Shown here piece by piece: positions 9,089 to 16,992 of a stretch of DNA of 64,000 nucleotides; position 1 is the stretch's first letter, and each line of letters begins with the position of its first letter. The position numbers and the translations under genes were made by a program. The notes beneath the pieces are model-generated. The model did no database searches. It saw nothing but the letters and a program-made list of their open reading frames with translations, and had not been told where the DNA came from. The DNA is from Leifsonia virtsii (GTDB taxonomy: Bacteria; Actinomycetota; Actinomycetes; Actinomycetales; Microbacteriaceae): NCBI RefSeq assembly GCF_030433675.1, contig NZ_JAROCB010000004.1:434001-498000 (forward strand), given 5' to 3'.

Positions 9089-9909
9089 CGGACGACCACT
9101 CCTCTCTCTCCGGTGAGCCGGGGGAACGACTCCAGAAGGGTGCGGGTGTACTCGTGCTGCGGCGCGTTCCAGATCCGCTCCGCCGGGGCGAGCTCCACGA
9201 TCTCGCCCTCGCGCATGATCGCGATCCGGTCGCTGATCTCCAGCAGGAGCGGGAGGTCGTGGGTGATGAAGACGACGGAGAACCCGAAGTCGTGCCGCAG
9301 CTGCGAGATCTGCTTGAGGATCTCGCGCTGCACGAGCACGTCGAGCGCGGTCGTCGGCTCGTCCATCACCATGAGCTGGGGGCGCAGGGCGAGGGCCATC
9401 GCGATCATCACGCGCTGGCGCATCCCGCCGGAGAGCTCGTGCGGGAAGGAGCGGACGCGCTGGCCGCCGACCTTCACGATCTCCAAGAGCTCGATGACCG
9501 CCGCACGCCGCTGCGAACGGCTGAGCTCGGGCCGGTGCACCTGGAACACGTCGTCCAGCTGCGAGCCGATGGTGGCCACCGGGTTGAGGGCGTTCATCGC
9601 CCCCTGGAAGACCATGGAGATCTTGTCCCAGCGGAACCGGCGCATCTGCTCCGCGTCGAGCGCGTTGATGTCGATGTCGTCCCCGGTCCGGTCGTGGAAG
9701 ACGACGCTCCCGCTGGTGATGACCGCCGGGGGCTTGAGGAGCCGCTGCACGCCGTAGGCGAGCGTGGTCTTGCCGCAGCCGCTCTCGCCGGCGAGTCCGA
9801 CGATCTCGCCGCGCTTGATGTCGAGGGTGACGTTCTTGACCGCCGCGACCGGCGGGTCCACGTCGTACACGACCGAGAAGTCGCGTACCGAGAGAAGGGT
9901 GTCTGTCAT
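9085..9909 (-). CDS. ABC transporter ATP-binding protein, DppD/OppD type
   Basis: A 274-aa ATPase partner of the DppF-type subunit. It has Walker A GESGCGKT (41-48), signature LSGGMRQRVMIAMAL, Walker B LMVMDEPTTALD and H-loop FITHD. The insertion between Walker A and the signature (RTGDDIDINALDAEQMRRFRW) is of the DppD type. The start is placed at the ATG at 9909 (MTDTLLSV), where the ATPase fold begins; the longer open frame is only read-through of the binding-protein gene. A strong hairpin in the 89-bp gap upstream may reduce its transcription relative to the binding protein. Confidence 0.93.
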   Translation of the reverse strand: MTDTLLSVRDFSVVYDVDPPVAAVKNVTLDIKRGEIVGLAGESGCGKTTLAYGVQRLLKPPAVITSGSVVFHDRTGDDIDINALDAEQMRRFRWDKISMVFQGAMNALNPVATIGSQLDDVFQVHRPELSRSQRRAAVIELLEIVKVGGQRVRSFPHELSGGMRQRVMIAMALALRPQLMVMDEPTTALDVLVQREILKQISQLRHDFGFSVVFITHDLPLLLEISDRIAIMREGEIVELAPAERIWNAPQHEYTRTLLESFPRLTGERGVVVR

Positions 9910-9941
9910 GAGGGCATCGCTTTCGTGCTGCACGCGGGCTC

Positions 9942-9982
9942 GTCCAGGGCGGGCGCGAGGGCGACTCGCGCCCGCCCCGGAC
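9942..9982 (-). terminator. intercistronic hairpin between binding protein and ATPase genes
   Basis: An 18-bp stem with one mismatch (left arm from 9942, right arm ending 9982, loop ggcga). Located just after the solute-binding protein stop on the minus strand, it is well placed as a leaky terminator or 3' stabiliser that keeps binding-protein mRNA in excess over transporter mRNA. That stoichiometric role is inferred. Confidence 0.6.
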
Positions 9983-9998
9983 GGGTGGTGGCCGGGTG

Positions 9999-11675
9999 TT
10001 ACTTGCCCGCGGGCTTCAGGTTCATCAGCACCTGGACGGCCGACGGCTGGGTCGGGTCCGCGGTGGCGTACTGGTCCTTCTCGCTCGGCCAGCCGGTGAA
10101 CTTGCGGGTGTTGTACTCGGCCAGCTGCGGGTGCGTGCCGATCGCGATCGCCGGGACGTCCTCGACGAAGATCTTCTGCAGCTTGTTCAGCGCCGCGGTG
10201 CGGGCGCTGTCGTCGGACGCCTGCGCGTACTCCTTCAGCAGGGCCGTGGCCTCCGGGTTGCTGTAGCGGCCGAAGTTGTCGGACACCTTGCCGTCGGCGG
10301 CCTGGTCGAGGTAGCTCGAGTTCATGACGTCGTCGTAGATGTGCCACGGGTTCGAGCCGGAGCCGGTCCAGTGCAGAGCGGCGTCGAAGTTGCCGGAGGC
10401 CATGTTGGCGAACCAGGTGTCGGCGTCCGGGGTGGCGACCTTCGCGTCGGCGCCCAGCGTGCTCTTGATCTGCGTCGCCGCCAGCTGGATGCCGGTGACG
10501 TAGTCGTTCCAGCCCTGCGGGTCCTGCAGGGTGAACGAGACGGGGGAGCCCTTCGGGTCGATCAGCGCGCCGTCCTTCCACGTGTAGCCGGCGTCGCTCA
10601 GCACCTTCTTGGCGCCGTCGACGTCGATCTTGAAGGTCTTGTCCTTGTACTCGGACGCGATGTACTGGTCGCCGGTCGGCTGCGGGATGCCGGTCACGTT
10701 GGTGAGCTCCGGGCCGGCGTTGCTGCGGGCCTTCTCGGCGTGCGCCTTGCGGTCGACGACCATGTTGACGGCCTTGCGGAACGCGACGTCGTTGAACGGC
10801 GCCTTGGTGGTGTTGACCACGATCATGTCGGGGCTGAGGACGTTGGCGCCCCAGAACACGTTGTGCTGCGGGTCCTTGTCGACGTAGTTCTTCTGGTAGT
10901 CGGTGATGAAGATCTGCGCCCAGTCGGTCTCGCCGCTCTGCAGCGCGCGGAGCAGGCCGGTGTTGTCGTTGTACTCGAGGTACTTGAGCTCGGCCACCGG
11001 GACGGTGCCGCCCCAGTAGTCGCTGCGCGACTTCAGGACCACGCCCTGCGAGGAGAAGGTCTTGATCGTGTAGGGGCCGGTGCCGACGGCCTTGGTGACC
11101 GGGTCCTTCGTGGGGTCGGAGATGCTCTTCCACTGGTGCTCGGGGACGATCGGCACCTGGAGCACATCGCCCTGCTTGACGAACTTCGACTCGCTGAAGG
11201 ACAGGACCACGTTGTCCCCGTCCTGCTTGACGTCGCTCAGCTTGAGGCCGCCCAGGTCGAGGGCCGGGGTGGTCTTGATGAGGTTGTACGTGTAGACGAT
11301 GTCGTCGGCGGTGAACGGCTTGCCGTCGTTCCACTTGACGCCCTTGCGCGGGGTCACGGTGAGCTGCGTGTAGTCGGAGTTCCACTCGACCTTCGACGCG
11401 AGCCACGGGGTGGTCTCGTTCTTGCCGACCGGGTTCACGATCGCGAGCGGTTCGTACAGCATCCGGTCGTAGCCGAGCGACATGCCGGAGCCGGTGCTGA
11501 TGAACGGGTTGTTGATCTGGGTGGCGAGGATGGCGGCGCCGTCCGGCTTCGCCACGGTGAGCGATCCGCCGCTCGCGGAGCTTCCCTTCGAGCCGTCGGA
11601 CGAGCATCCGGTGAGTGCGATGGCGCTGACGGCGGCGACCGCCGATGCCGTGATCAAGAACTTCTTAAGCCTCAT
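9999..11675 (-). CDS. ABC transporter substrate-binding lipoprotein, SBP_bac_5 family
   Basis: A 558-aa extracellular binding protein anchored by lipid. The signal peptide begins MRLKKFLITASAV and ends in the lipobox LTGC, with the lipidated cysteine at residue 24, followed by a Ser/Gly linker. The mature part has the family-5 pattern, including YEPLAIVNP, a PRKGVKWNDGKPFTADDIVYTYN block and C-terminal segments around PAIAIGTHPQLAEYNTRKF. The start is the ATG at 11675, preceded by an AGGAG ribosome site. As first gene of the operon it is controlled from the divergent region shared with the TetR gene. Family-5 proteins bind peptides, nickel or oligosaccharides; the GH3 partner favours an oligosaccharide. 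Confidence 0.92.
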   Translation of the reverse strand: MRLKKFLITASAVAAVSAIALTGCSSDGSKGSSASGGSLTVAKPDGAAILATQINNPFISTGSGMSLGYDRMLYEPLAIVNPVGKNETTPWLASKVEWNSDYTQLTVTPRKGVKWNDGKPFTADDIVYTYNLIKTTPALDLGGLKLSDVKQDGDNVVLSFSESKFVKQGDVLQVPIVPEHQWKSISDPTKDPVTKAVGTGPYTIKTFSSQGVVLKSRSDYWGGTVPVAELKYLEYNDNTGLLRALQSGETDWAQIFITDYQKNYVDKDPQHNVFWGANVLSPDMIVVNTTKAPFNDVAFRKAVNMVVDRKAHAEKARSNAGPELTNVTGIPQPTGDQYIASEYKDKTFKIDVDGAKKVLSDAGYTWKDGALIDPKGSPVSFTLQDPQGWNDYVTGIQLAATQIKSTLGADAKVATPDADTWFANMASGNFDAALHWTGSGSNPWHIYDDVMNSSYLDQAADGKVSDNFGRYSNPEATALLKEYAQASDDSARTAALNKLQKIFVEDVPAIAIGTHPQLAEYNTRKFTGWPSEKDQYATADPTQPSAVQVLMNLKPAGK

Positions 11676-11744
11676 TGCTTCTCCTTCGTGGCGGACACAT
11701 CCGTTGTGTCCTGGTGCTGCGTGGCCTTCTGGTGACGGGACTTG

Positions 11745-11760
11745 CTTACTGGTCAGAAAG
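11745..11760. promoter_or_regulatory. TetR-type operator, site 1
   Basis: A 16-bp imperfect palindrome CTTACTGGTCAGAAAG (CTT-n-CTG-nn-CAG-n-AAG). It lies between the divergent importer operon and TetR gene; a related site starts exactly 30 bp downstream. The proposed ligand is the adjacent TetR protein. Confidence 0.6.
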
Positions 11761-11774
11761 CACGTTGGAGCGAG

Positions 11775-11790
11775 GTTACTGGGTGGTAAG
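11775..11790. promoter_or_regulatory. TetR-type operator, site 2
   Basis: GTTACTGGGTGGTAAG resembles site 1 (shared TTACTGG core, AAG end) and contains the inverted pair TTAC/GTAA. It starts 30 bp, about three helical turns, after site 1, so two dimers could bind the same DNA face. Confidence 0.55.
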
Positions 11791-11826
11791 CTCGCACGCA
11801 AGCGGCACACCAGGGAGCGTGACGGA

Positions 11827-12474
11827 ATGGCTGTTTCCGGCGGCAGTTCGAGCCCGCGCCCCGAGACGGAGCGCAAGCGCAAGGAGATCCTGCGGGCTGC
11901 GATCGAGACCTTCGGCACGAAGGGATCGGCGAACGGCACGCTCGCGGACATCGCAGAGCAGGTCGGCATCACGCACGCCGGCGTGCTGCACCACTTCGGG
12001 TCGAAGCAGAACCTGCTGCTCGAGGTGCTGGAGTTCCGCGACCAGGACGACGTCGCACACCTGGCCGACCAGCACATCCCGGGCGGCCCCGCCCTCTTCG
12101 CGCACCTGGTCGGCACGGCGCAGCGCAACGCGCAGCGGCCGGGCATCGTGCAGGTCTACACCGTGCTCTCGGCCGAGTCGGTCACCGACGACCACCCCGC
12201 CAAGACGTTCTTCGAGGACCGCTACCGCGTACTGCGGCGCGAGGTCGACACCGCCTTCCGGGAGCTCTGCGAGCAGGAGGGCGTGACCGACCCTGTCGCG
12301 ATCGACAAGGCCTCGGCGTCCATCCTCGCGGTCATGGACGGCCTGCAGCTGCAGTGGCTGCTCGACCCCACTGCGATCGACCTCGCGAGTGCGAGCGAGT
12401 TCGCCATCCAGGCGATCATGAACGGCGTGCTGCACCCCGGCCCCGCCGTCTCCTCCTACCAGCGCGAGGCCTGA
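11827..12474 (+). CDS. TetR/AcrR family regulator of the importer operon
   Basis: A 215-aa one-component repressor. The N-terminal helix-turn-helix spans about residues 15-62, with recognition helix HAGVLHHFGSKQNLL. The C-terminal ligand domain is all-helical. It starts at the ATG at 11827 after a GGGAG ribosome site. Transcribed divergently from the binding-protein gene, it is the natural candidate to bind the two 16-bp sites at 11745-11790 and repress both itself and the importer/GH3 operon until a sugar inducer arrives. Target and inducer are inference from context; the family call is secure. Confidence 0.9.
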   Translation: MAVSGGSSSPRPETERKRKEILRAAIETFGTKGSANGTLADIAEQVGITHAGVLHHFGSKQNLLLEVLEFRDQDDVAHLADQHIPGGPALFAHLVGTAQRNAQRPGIVQVYTVLSAESVTDDHPAKTFFEDRYRVLRREVDTAFRELCEQEGVTDPVAIDKASASILAVMDGLQLQWLLDPTAIDLASASEFAIQAIMNGVLHPGPAVSSYQREA

Positions 12475-12496
12475 TCCCCGGCTCCCGGCACCGCCG

Positions 12497-12531
12497 TTCG
12501 TGACGAATCGCCGCGATTCGTGACGAATCGC
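12497..12531. repeat. tandem palindromes with core TTCGTGACGAA
   Basis: TTCGTGACGAATCGC occurs at 12497-12511 and again at 12517-12531, a 20-bp period. The second copy sits in a perfect 17-bp odd palindrome (CGATTCGTGACGAATCG); the first has one mismatch. The two can also pair with each other (ACGAATCG/CGATTCGT). It lies 22 bp after the TetR stop. It could be a tandem operator for an unlinked or downstream regulator, or a terminator. Confidence 0.6.
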
Positions 12532-12574
12532 TGTGCCTTCGCGCCGCCCATGCGGCGGAACACGCGACGCAAAG

Positions 12575-12612
12575 CCAACAAAGGCAACACCGTCGGATGT
12601 TGTTTTGTGTGG
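12575..12612. promoter_or_regulatory. inverted repeat upstream of the DeoR-type gene
   Basis: Two 15-nt arms (CCAACAAAGGCAACA and TGTTGTTTTGTGTGG) flank an 8-bp centre with 10 of 15 positions complementary. The A/C-rich CAACA-type composition is like DeoR/FruR operators, so autoregulation of the fructose operon is likely. Confidence 0.5.
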
Positions 12613-12653
12613 GAACGTGTTGTATCGTGTTCGAAACCAAGGGAGGCCACCGC

Positions 12654-13439
12654 GTGTATGCAACGGAGCGTCAGGCACTGATCGAGCGACTGCTCGGCGA
12701 CGAGGGCCGCGTGGCGGTCGTCGAGCTCTCCGACCGGTTCGGCGTCACCACCGAGACGGTGCGCCGCGATCTCGATGCGCTGGAGCAGGCGGGTGCCCTG
12801 CGCCGCGTGCACGGCGGGGCCGTCGCCCTCGAGCGCGGCAGCACCGCCGAGGCCTCCGTCTCCGAGCGCACGGCGCTCAACGCCGGCACCAAGCAGCGGA
12901 TCGCCGCGCGGGCGCTCGACGCGCTCGGCGACGCGTTCCGCGGCTCGCTCTACTTCGACGCCGGCACGACGACCGCCGCGGTCGCGCAGCTCCTCCCGGC
13001 GCGGCTCGAGGCGACGCTCGGCGAGGCGGAGGTCGTCACCCACTCCATCACCCTTGCGCCGGCGCTGGCGGGGGCGGAGCGCGTCGGGCTCACCGTGGTG
13101 GGCGGCCGTGTCCGCGGCGTCACCGCCGCGGCCGTCGGGGCCGCCGCCGTCCGCTCCATCCAGTCGCTGCGGCCGGACATCGTCTTCATCGGGGCCAACG
13201 GCGTCTCGGCCGGCTTCGGCCTAAGCACTCCCGACCCGGAGGAGGCCGCCGTCAAGGAGGCCATCGTCCGGGCCGCGCGCCGCGTCGTGCTGGTCGCCGA
13301 CGCCAGCAAGTTCGGGCAGGAGTCGCTCGTGGCCTTCGCCGGCCTCGACGCGCTCGACGTGTTGGTCACCGACCGTGCGCCCGCCGGAGAGCTGGCCGAG
13401 GCGCTGGCCGCGGCCGGTGTGGAGGTGTGGATCGCATGA
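12654..13439 (+). CDS. fruR: DeoR-family transcriptional regulator, FruR-like
   Basis: A 261-aa sugar-responsive repressor. The N-terminal winged helix has the DeoR signature (LSDRFGVTTETVRRDLDALEQAGALRRVHGGAV). The C-terminal isomerase-like DeoRC domain has YFDAGTTT for sugar-phosphate binding and IFIGANGVS. The GTG at 12654 is chosen because GGGAGG lies 7 bp before it and the protein then begins YATERQALI, as in FruR homologues. Its stop overlaps the fruK start as ATGA. In actinobacteria this arrangement marks the fructose PTS regulator, normally relieved by fructose-1-phosphate; that effector is inferred. Confidence 0.88.
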   Translation: MYATERQALIERLLGDEGRVAVVELSDRFGVTTETVRRDLDALEQAGALRRVHGGAVALERGSTAEASVSERTALNAGTKQRIAARALDALGDAFRGSLYFDAGTTTAAVAQLLPARLEATLGEAEVVTHSITLAPALAGAERVGLTVVGGRVRGVTAAAVGAAAVRSIQSLRPDIVFIGANGVSAGFGLSTPDPEEAAVKEAIVRAARRVVLVADASKFGQESLVAFAGLDALDVLVTDRAPAGELAEALAAAGVEVWIA

Positions 13440-14383
13440 TCGTCACGCTCACCGCCAACCCCTCCCTGGATCGCACCGTCACCCTCGCCGCCCCGCTGCG
13501 GGCGGGTGAGGTGCAGTCGGCCGCTGCGTCCCGCGAGGATGCGGGCGGCAAGGGCATCAACGTGGCGCGCGTCGTGACCGCGGCGGGTGTCCCGGCGGTC
13601 GCCGTGCTGCCGCTCGCCGCCGACGACCCCTTCGGCATCGTCCTCAACTCGGCCGGACTCGCCACCCGGCGCGTGGGCATCAAGGGCCACGCGCGGGCCA
13701 ATCTCACGATCACGGACCCCGCGGGCGTGACCACCAAGCTCAACCTCCCCGGTGCCGTGCTCGACCCGGTCGAGACGTCCGCGCTCGTGGATGCGGTCGT
13801 CGAGGCCTGCGCCGGCGCGCGCTGGCTCGTGCTCGCCGGCTCGCTCCCTCCCGGTGCGGCCGACGACTTCTACGTCACCGTGATCCGCGCCGTGCGTGGG
13901 CGCTGGGGGAGCGCGGCGCCCAAGATCGCCGTCGACACCTCGGGGGAGGCGCTGCGCGCGGCCGTCTTCGAGGCGCATCCCGACCTCATCAAGCCCAACG
14001 AGGACGAGCTCGCCGAGCTCGCCGGCCTCCCGCTCGACGCGACCGACCTGCCGCAGGCCGTGCTCGCCGTCGCGCGGACGCTCGCGCCCGAGCACGTGGG
14101 GGCCGCCCTGGTGACCCTCGGCGCGCTCGGCTCGGTGCTCGTCACTTCCGACGGCGGCTACGTCGCCGAGGCGCCGCGCATCCGCGTCAGGAGCACGGTC
14201 GGCGCGGGCGACAGCGCCCTCGCCGGCTACCTGCTCGCCGAATCCGCCTCGGCCCCCGAGGCCGAGCGGCTCGTCACCGCCGTGCGCTACGGCTCCGCCG
14301 CGGCGTCGCTGCCCGGCACCCAGGCGCCGCGTGCGGCCGATCTCCCCGGCGACGACATCCCCGTCGCCGCTCTCCACCTCTGA
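13436..14383 (+). CDS. fruK: 1-phosphofructokinase
   Basis: FruK phosphorylates fructose-1-phosphate, the product of the fructose PTS, to fructose-1,6-bisphosphate. The 315-aa PfkB-family protein has the N-terminal signature TLTANPSLDRTV, the glycine pair in DAGGKGINVARV, the KPNEDEL segment and the C-terminal PfkB motif VGAGDSALAGYL with catalytic aspartate in GAGD. Length is typical. It overlaps the regulator gene by 4 bp and sits 29 bp before fruA, so it is the second gene of a fruR-fruK-fruA-ptsH operon. Confidence 0.94.
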   Translation: MIVTLTANPSLDRTVTLAAPLRAGEVQSAAASREDAGGKGINVARVVTAAGVPAVAVLPLAADDPFGIVLNSAGLATRRVGIKGHARANLTITDPAGVTTKLNLPGAVLDPVETSALVDAVVEACAGARWLVLAGSLPPGAADDFYVTVIRAVRGRWGSAAPKIAVDTSGEALRAAVFEAHPDLIKPNEDELAELAGLPLDATDLPQAVLAVARTLAPEHVGAALVTLGALGSVLVTSDGGYVAEAPRIRVRSTVGAGDSALAGYLLAESASAPEAERLVTAVRYGSAAASLPGTQAPRAADLPGDDIPVAALHL

Positions 14384-14412
14384 ACTCCCACCGAAAGACC
14401 CCTGGAGGAACC

Positions 14413-16506
14413 GTGTCACCGAAGACCATCACCCCCGACCTCGTCGGCCTCGACATCGGCGCAGGCGCCGACAAGAGCGACATCATCCGCGCTCTCGCCG
14501 CTCGCGTCGCCGCACAGGGCCGCGCGACCGACGCCGAGGCCCTGTTCGAGGATGCCTGGGCGCGCGAGCAGAAGGACGAGACCGGCCTGCCCGGCGGTAT
14601 CGCCATCCCGCACGCCAAGAGCCCCGCCGTCACCGTGCCGTCGCTCGCGTTCGCGCGGCTGAAGCCCGGCGTCGACTTCGGCGCGCCGGACGGCCCCGCC
14701 GACCTGGTCTTCCTCATCGCGGCTCCCGACGATGCGGCAGAGGCGCACCTCGCGGTGCTCTCGAAGCTCGCCCGCAGCCTCATGCTCGACGAGTTCACCG
14801 CGGGCCTCCGGGCGGCAACCACCCCCGAGGAGGTCGTCGCGCTGGTTGACGAGGCGATCGGCGAGGGCGACGGTGCCGCCGCGAAGCCGGCCGAGACCGC
14901 GGCGCCGGCCGAGCCTGCTCCCGCGTCGACCGCGAACGGCTCCACCCCCGAAGGCCTGCTGATCGACGGCCGTCCCGCCAGGATCGTCGCAGTCACCTCC
15001 TGCGCCACCGGCATCGCGCACACCTTCATGGCCGCGGACGCCCTGACCAAGGCGGGCAAGGACTCCGGGATCGACCTGGTCGTCGAGCCGCAGGGCTCCA
15101 GCGGCTACCAGGCGCTGCCGCAGAGCGTCATCGACGCGGCCGACGCCGTGATCTTCGCCAACGACGTCGACGTCCGCGAGGAGGCCCGCTTCCGCGGCAA
15201 GCCCGTGGTGCGCTCCACCGTCAAGCGCGGCATCGAGCAGCCCGACCGGCTCATCGCCGACGCCGTGGCCGTCGCCCGCGACCCTCAGGGCGCCCGCGTC
15301 ACCGCGACCGGGGGAGGGTCGGCCGCCTCCGGCGCGCAGCAGCTCTCCTGGGGCCGCAACATCCAGCGCATCCTGCTCACCGGCGTCAGCTACATGATCC
15401 CGTTCGTCGCGGGCGGGGGCCTCCTGATCGCGATCAGCTTCCTGCCGTTCCTCGGCGGGTACGGGATCGCGCTGGCCCACGGCAGCTCCGGCGTCAACAA
15501 CGCCGTGTACACCCTCCAGCACTACGCCATCTGGGACCTCCCGCCGCAGGGCCTCGGCTATTACCTCGGCGCGATCGCGTTCGAGATCGGGAGTGTGAGC
15601 CTCGGCTTCCTGGTGCCGGCGCTCTCCGGCTACATCGCGTTCGCCATCGCCGACCGGCCCGGCATCGCCCCCGGATTCGTCGCGGGCGCGATCGCCGTGT
15701 TCATGAACGCCGGCTTCCTCGGCGGCCTGATCGGCGGCCTGCTGGCCGGCTTCGCGGCCTGGCTGATCGGGCGTCCGGCGGTCCCGCGCTGGCTGCGGGG
15801 ACTCATGCCGGTGGTGATCATCCCGCTCGGCGCCTCGATCATCGCGTCGGGGTTAATGCTGCTCATCCTCGGCGCACCCATCGCCTGGCTGATGGCGCAG
15901 CTGACCGCCTTCCTCAACGGCCTCACCGGCGCCGGCGCGATCGCGCTCGGCATCATCCTGGGCCTGATGATGACCTTCGACCTGGGCGGCCCGGTCAACA
16001 AGGTGGCGTACGCCTTCGCGGTGGCCGGCCTCGCCGCGCAGACCCCGGCCAGCTTCCAGATCATGGCCACGGTGATGATCGCCGGGATGGTCCCGCCGCT
16101 CGGCATGGCGCTCGCCTCGACCGTGCTCTACCGCCGCGGCTTCACCCAGGTGGAGCGGGAGAACGGCGCCGCCGCCTGGCTGCTGGGGGCCTCGTTCATC
16201 TCCGAGGGCGCGATCCCGTTCGCCGCTGCCGACCCGCTGCGCGTCATCCCCGCGAACCTCGCGGGAGGCGCGGTCGCCGGAGCTCTTGCCATGGCCTTCG
16301 GCGTCGAGTCGCGCGCTCCGCACGGCGGCATCTTCGTCTTCTTCGCCATCGACCCGATCTGGGGCTTCCTGCTCGCGCTCGTCGCCGGCACCGCGGTCAC
16401 CGCGTTCGTCGTCGTCGGCCTGAAGCGCTTCGCCGCCCCGCGCCGGGCGGCCGCGATCGCCGAGGAGGACGCCGTGGACGAGCGCATGGAGACCGCCGTC
16501 GTCTGA
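14413..16506 (+). CDS. fruA: fructose-specific PTS permease, EIIABC fusion
   Basis: A 697-aa fructose transporter that phosphorylates its sugar during uptake. An EIIA domain comes first (phosphorylated His67 in GIAIPHAKS). After an Ala/Pro/Glu-rich linker (about 151-180) comes EIIB with phosphocysteine Cys197 in TSCATGIAHTF. EIIC occupies about 320-690 with multiple membrane spans and conserved GGxxGG motifs, ending in a charged tail. The GTG start is preceded by a GGAGG site. With FruK and HPr alongside, only enzyme I of the phosphorelay is missing locally and must be encoded elsewhere. Confidence 0.95.
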   Translation: MSPKTITPDLVGLDIGAGADKSDIIRALAARVAAQGRATDAEALFEDAWAREQKDETGLPGGIAIPHAKSPAVTVPSLAFARLKPGVDFGAPDGPADLVFLIAAPDDAAEAHLAVLSKLARSLMLDEFTAGLRAATTPEEVVALVDEAIGEGDGAAAKPAETAAPAEPAPASTANGSTPEGLLIDGRPARIVAVTSCATGIAHTFMAADALTKAGKDSGIDLVVEPQGSSGYQALPQSVIDAADAVIFANDVDVREEARFRGKPVVRSTVKRGIEQPDRLIADAVAVARDPQGARVTATGGGSAASGAQQLSWGRNIQRILLTGVSYMIPFVAGGGLLIAISFLPFLGGYGIALAHGSSGVNNAVYTLQHYAIWDLPPQGLGYYLGAIAFEIGSVSLGFLVPALSGYIAFAIADRPGIAPGFVAGAIAVFMNAGFLGGLIGGLLAGFAAWLIGRPAVPRWLRGLMPVVIIPLGASIIASGLMLLILGAPIAWLMAQLTAFLNGLTGAGAIALGIILGLMMTFDLGGPVNKVAYAFAVAGLAAQTPASFQIMATVMIAGMVPPLGMALASTVLYRRGFTQVERENGAAAWLLGASFISEGAIPFAAADPLRVIPANLAGGAVAGALAMAFGVESRAPHGGIFVFFAIDPIWGFLLALVAGTAVTAFVVVGLKRFAAPRRAAAIAEEDAVDERMETAVV

Positions 16507-16558
16507 CGCCGGACCACCGCGCCCGCCTGACCCGCCCGAACCACCTGAGGAGAGAACC

Positions 16559-16831
16559 ATGTCAGAACGTCACGCCACCGTCGCCAGCGCCTCCGGCCTG
16601 CACGCCCGGCCCGCCAAGCTGTTCGTGCAGGCGGTGCAGGAGAAGGCCATCCCGATCACGATCGCCGTCGGCGACGGGCCGCAGCTGAACGCCGCGAGCA
16701 TCCTGTCGCTGATGGGCCTCGCCGCGAGCAAGGGCACGGTCGTCACACTGCGGTCGGACGCGCCGGACGCGGACGCGGCGCTCGACGACCTGGCGGCCCT
16801 GCTGGAGACGGACCTCGACGCGGTGGACTGA
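16559..16831 (+). CDS. ptsH: phosphocarrier protein HPr
   Basis: A 90-aa HPr that passes phosphate from enzyme I to EIIA. The active site GLHARPA has His15. The regulatory-serine region reads AASILSLMGL, without the exact firmicute KS46I context; actinobacteria usually lack HPr kinase regulation. An AGGAG site precedes the ATG. It lies 52 bp after fruA as the last gene of the fructose operon, suggesting that HPr supply rises with fructose induction. Confidence 0.95.
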   Translation: MSERHATVASASGLHARPAKLFVQAVQEKAIPITIAVGDGPQLNAASILSLMGLAASKGTVVTLRSDAPDADAALDDLAALLETDLDAVD

Positions 16832-16846
16832 CGTCGGCTGAAAGGG

Positions 16847-16919
16847 TGCCCCCAGTAGGATTTGAACCTACGGCCTTCTGCTCCGGAGGCAGACGCTCTA
16901 TCCCCTGAGCTATGGGGGC
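16847..16919 (-). tRNA. tRNA-Arg, anticodon CCG
   Basis: A 73-nt cloverleaf on the minus strand. The acceptor stem is GCCCCCA/TGGGGGC with discriminator A; the anticodon arm TCTGC/GCAGA has the 7-nt loop CTCCGGA, giving anticodon CCG (CGG codons, common in this GC-rich genome). The T arm reads TAGGTTCAAATCCTA. CCA is not encoded. A TAGCCT hexamer upstream on the minus strand may be its -10 box. Confidence 0.95.
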
Positions 16920-16944
16920 CAGGGTGTCCTCCCAGGCTAGCATC

Positions 16945-16979
16945 CCGCGGGCCGCGCCCGTGAATCGCGCGGCCCGCGG
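16945..16979 (-). terminator. hairpin terminator after the lipoprotein gene
   Basis: A perfect 13-bp stem CCGCGGGCCGCGC with its complement at 16967-16979 and a 9-nt loop. It lies 13 bp past the lipoprotein stop and also upstream of the tRNA gene, so it separates the two minus-strand units. Confidence 0.7.
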
Positions 16980-16992
16980 TGCCGGCGCCTGG

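Noticed and set aside
6057-9909. Naming the importer dppBCDF
   Set aside because: Subunit types match, but the linked GH3 enzyme and lack of peptidases make dipeptide specificity unlikely, so gene symbols were withheld.
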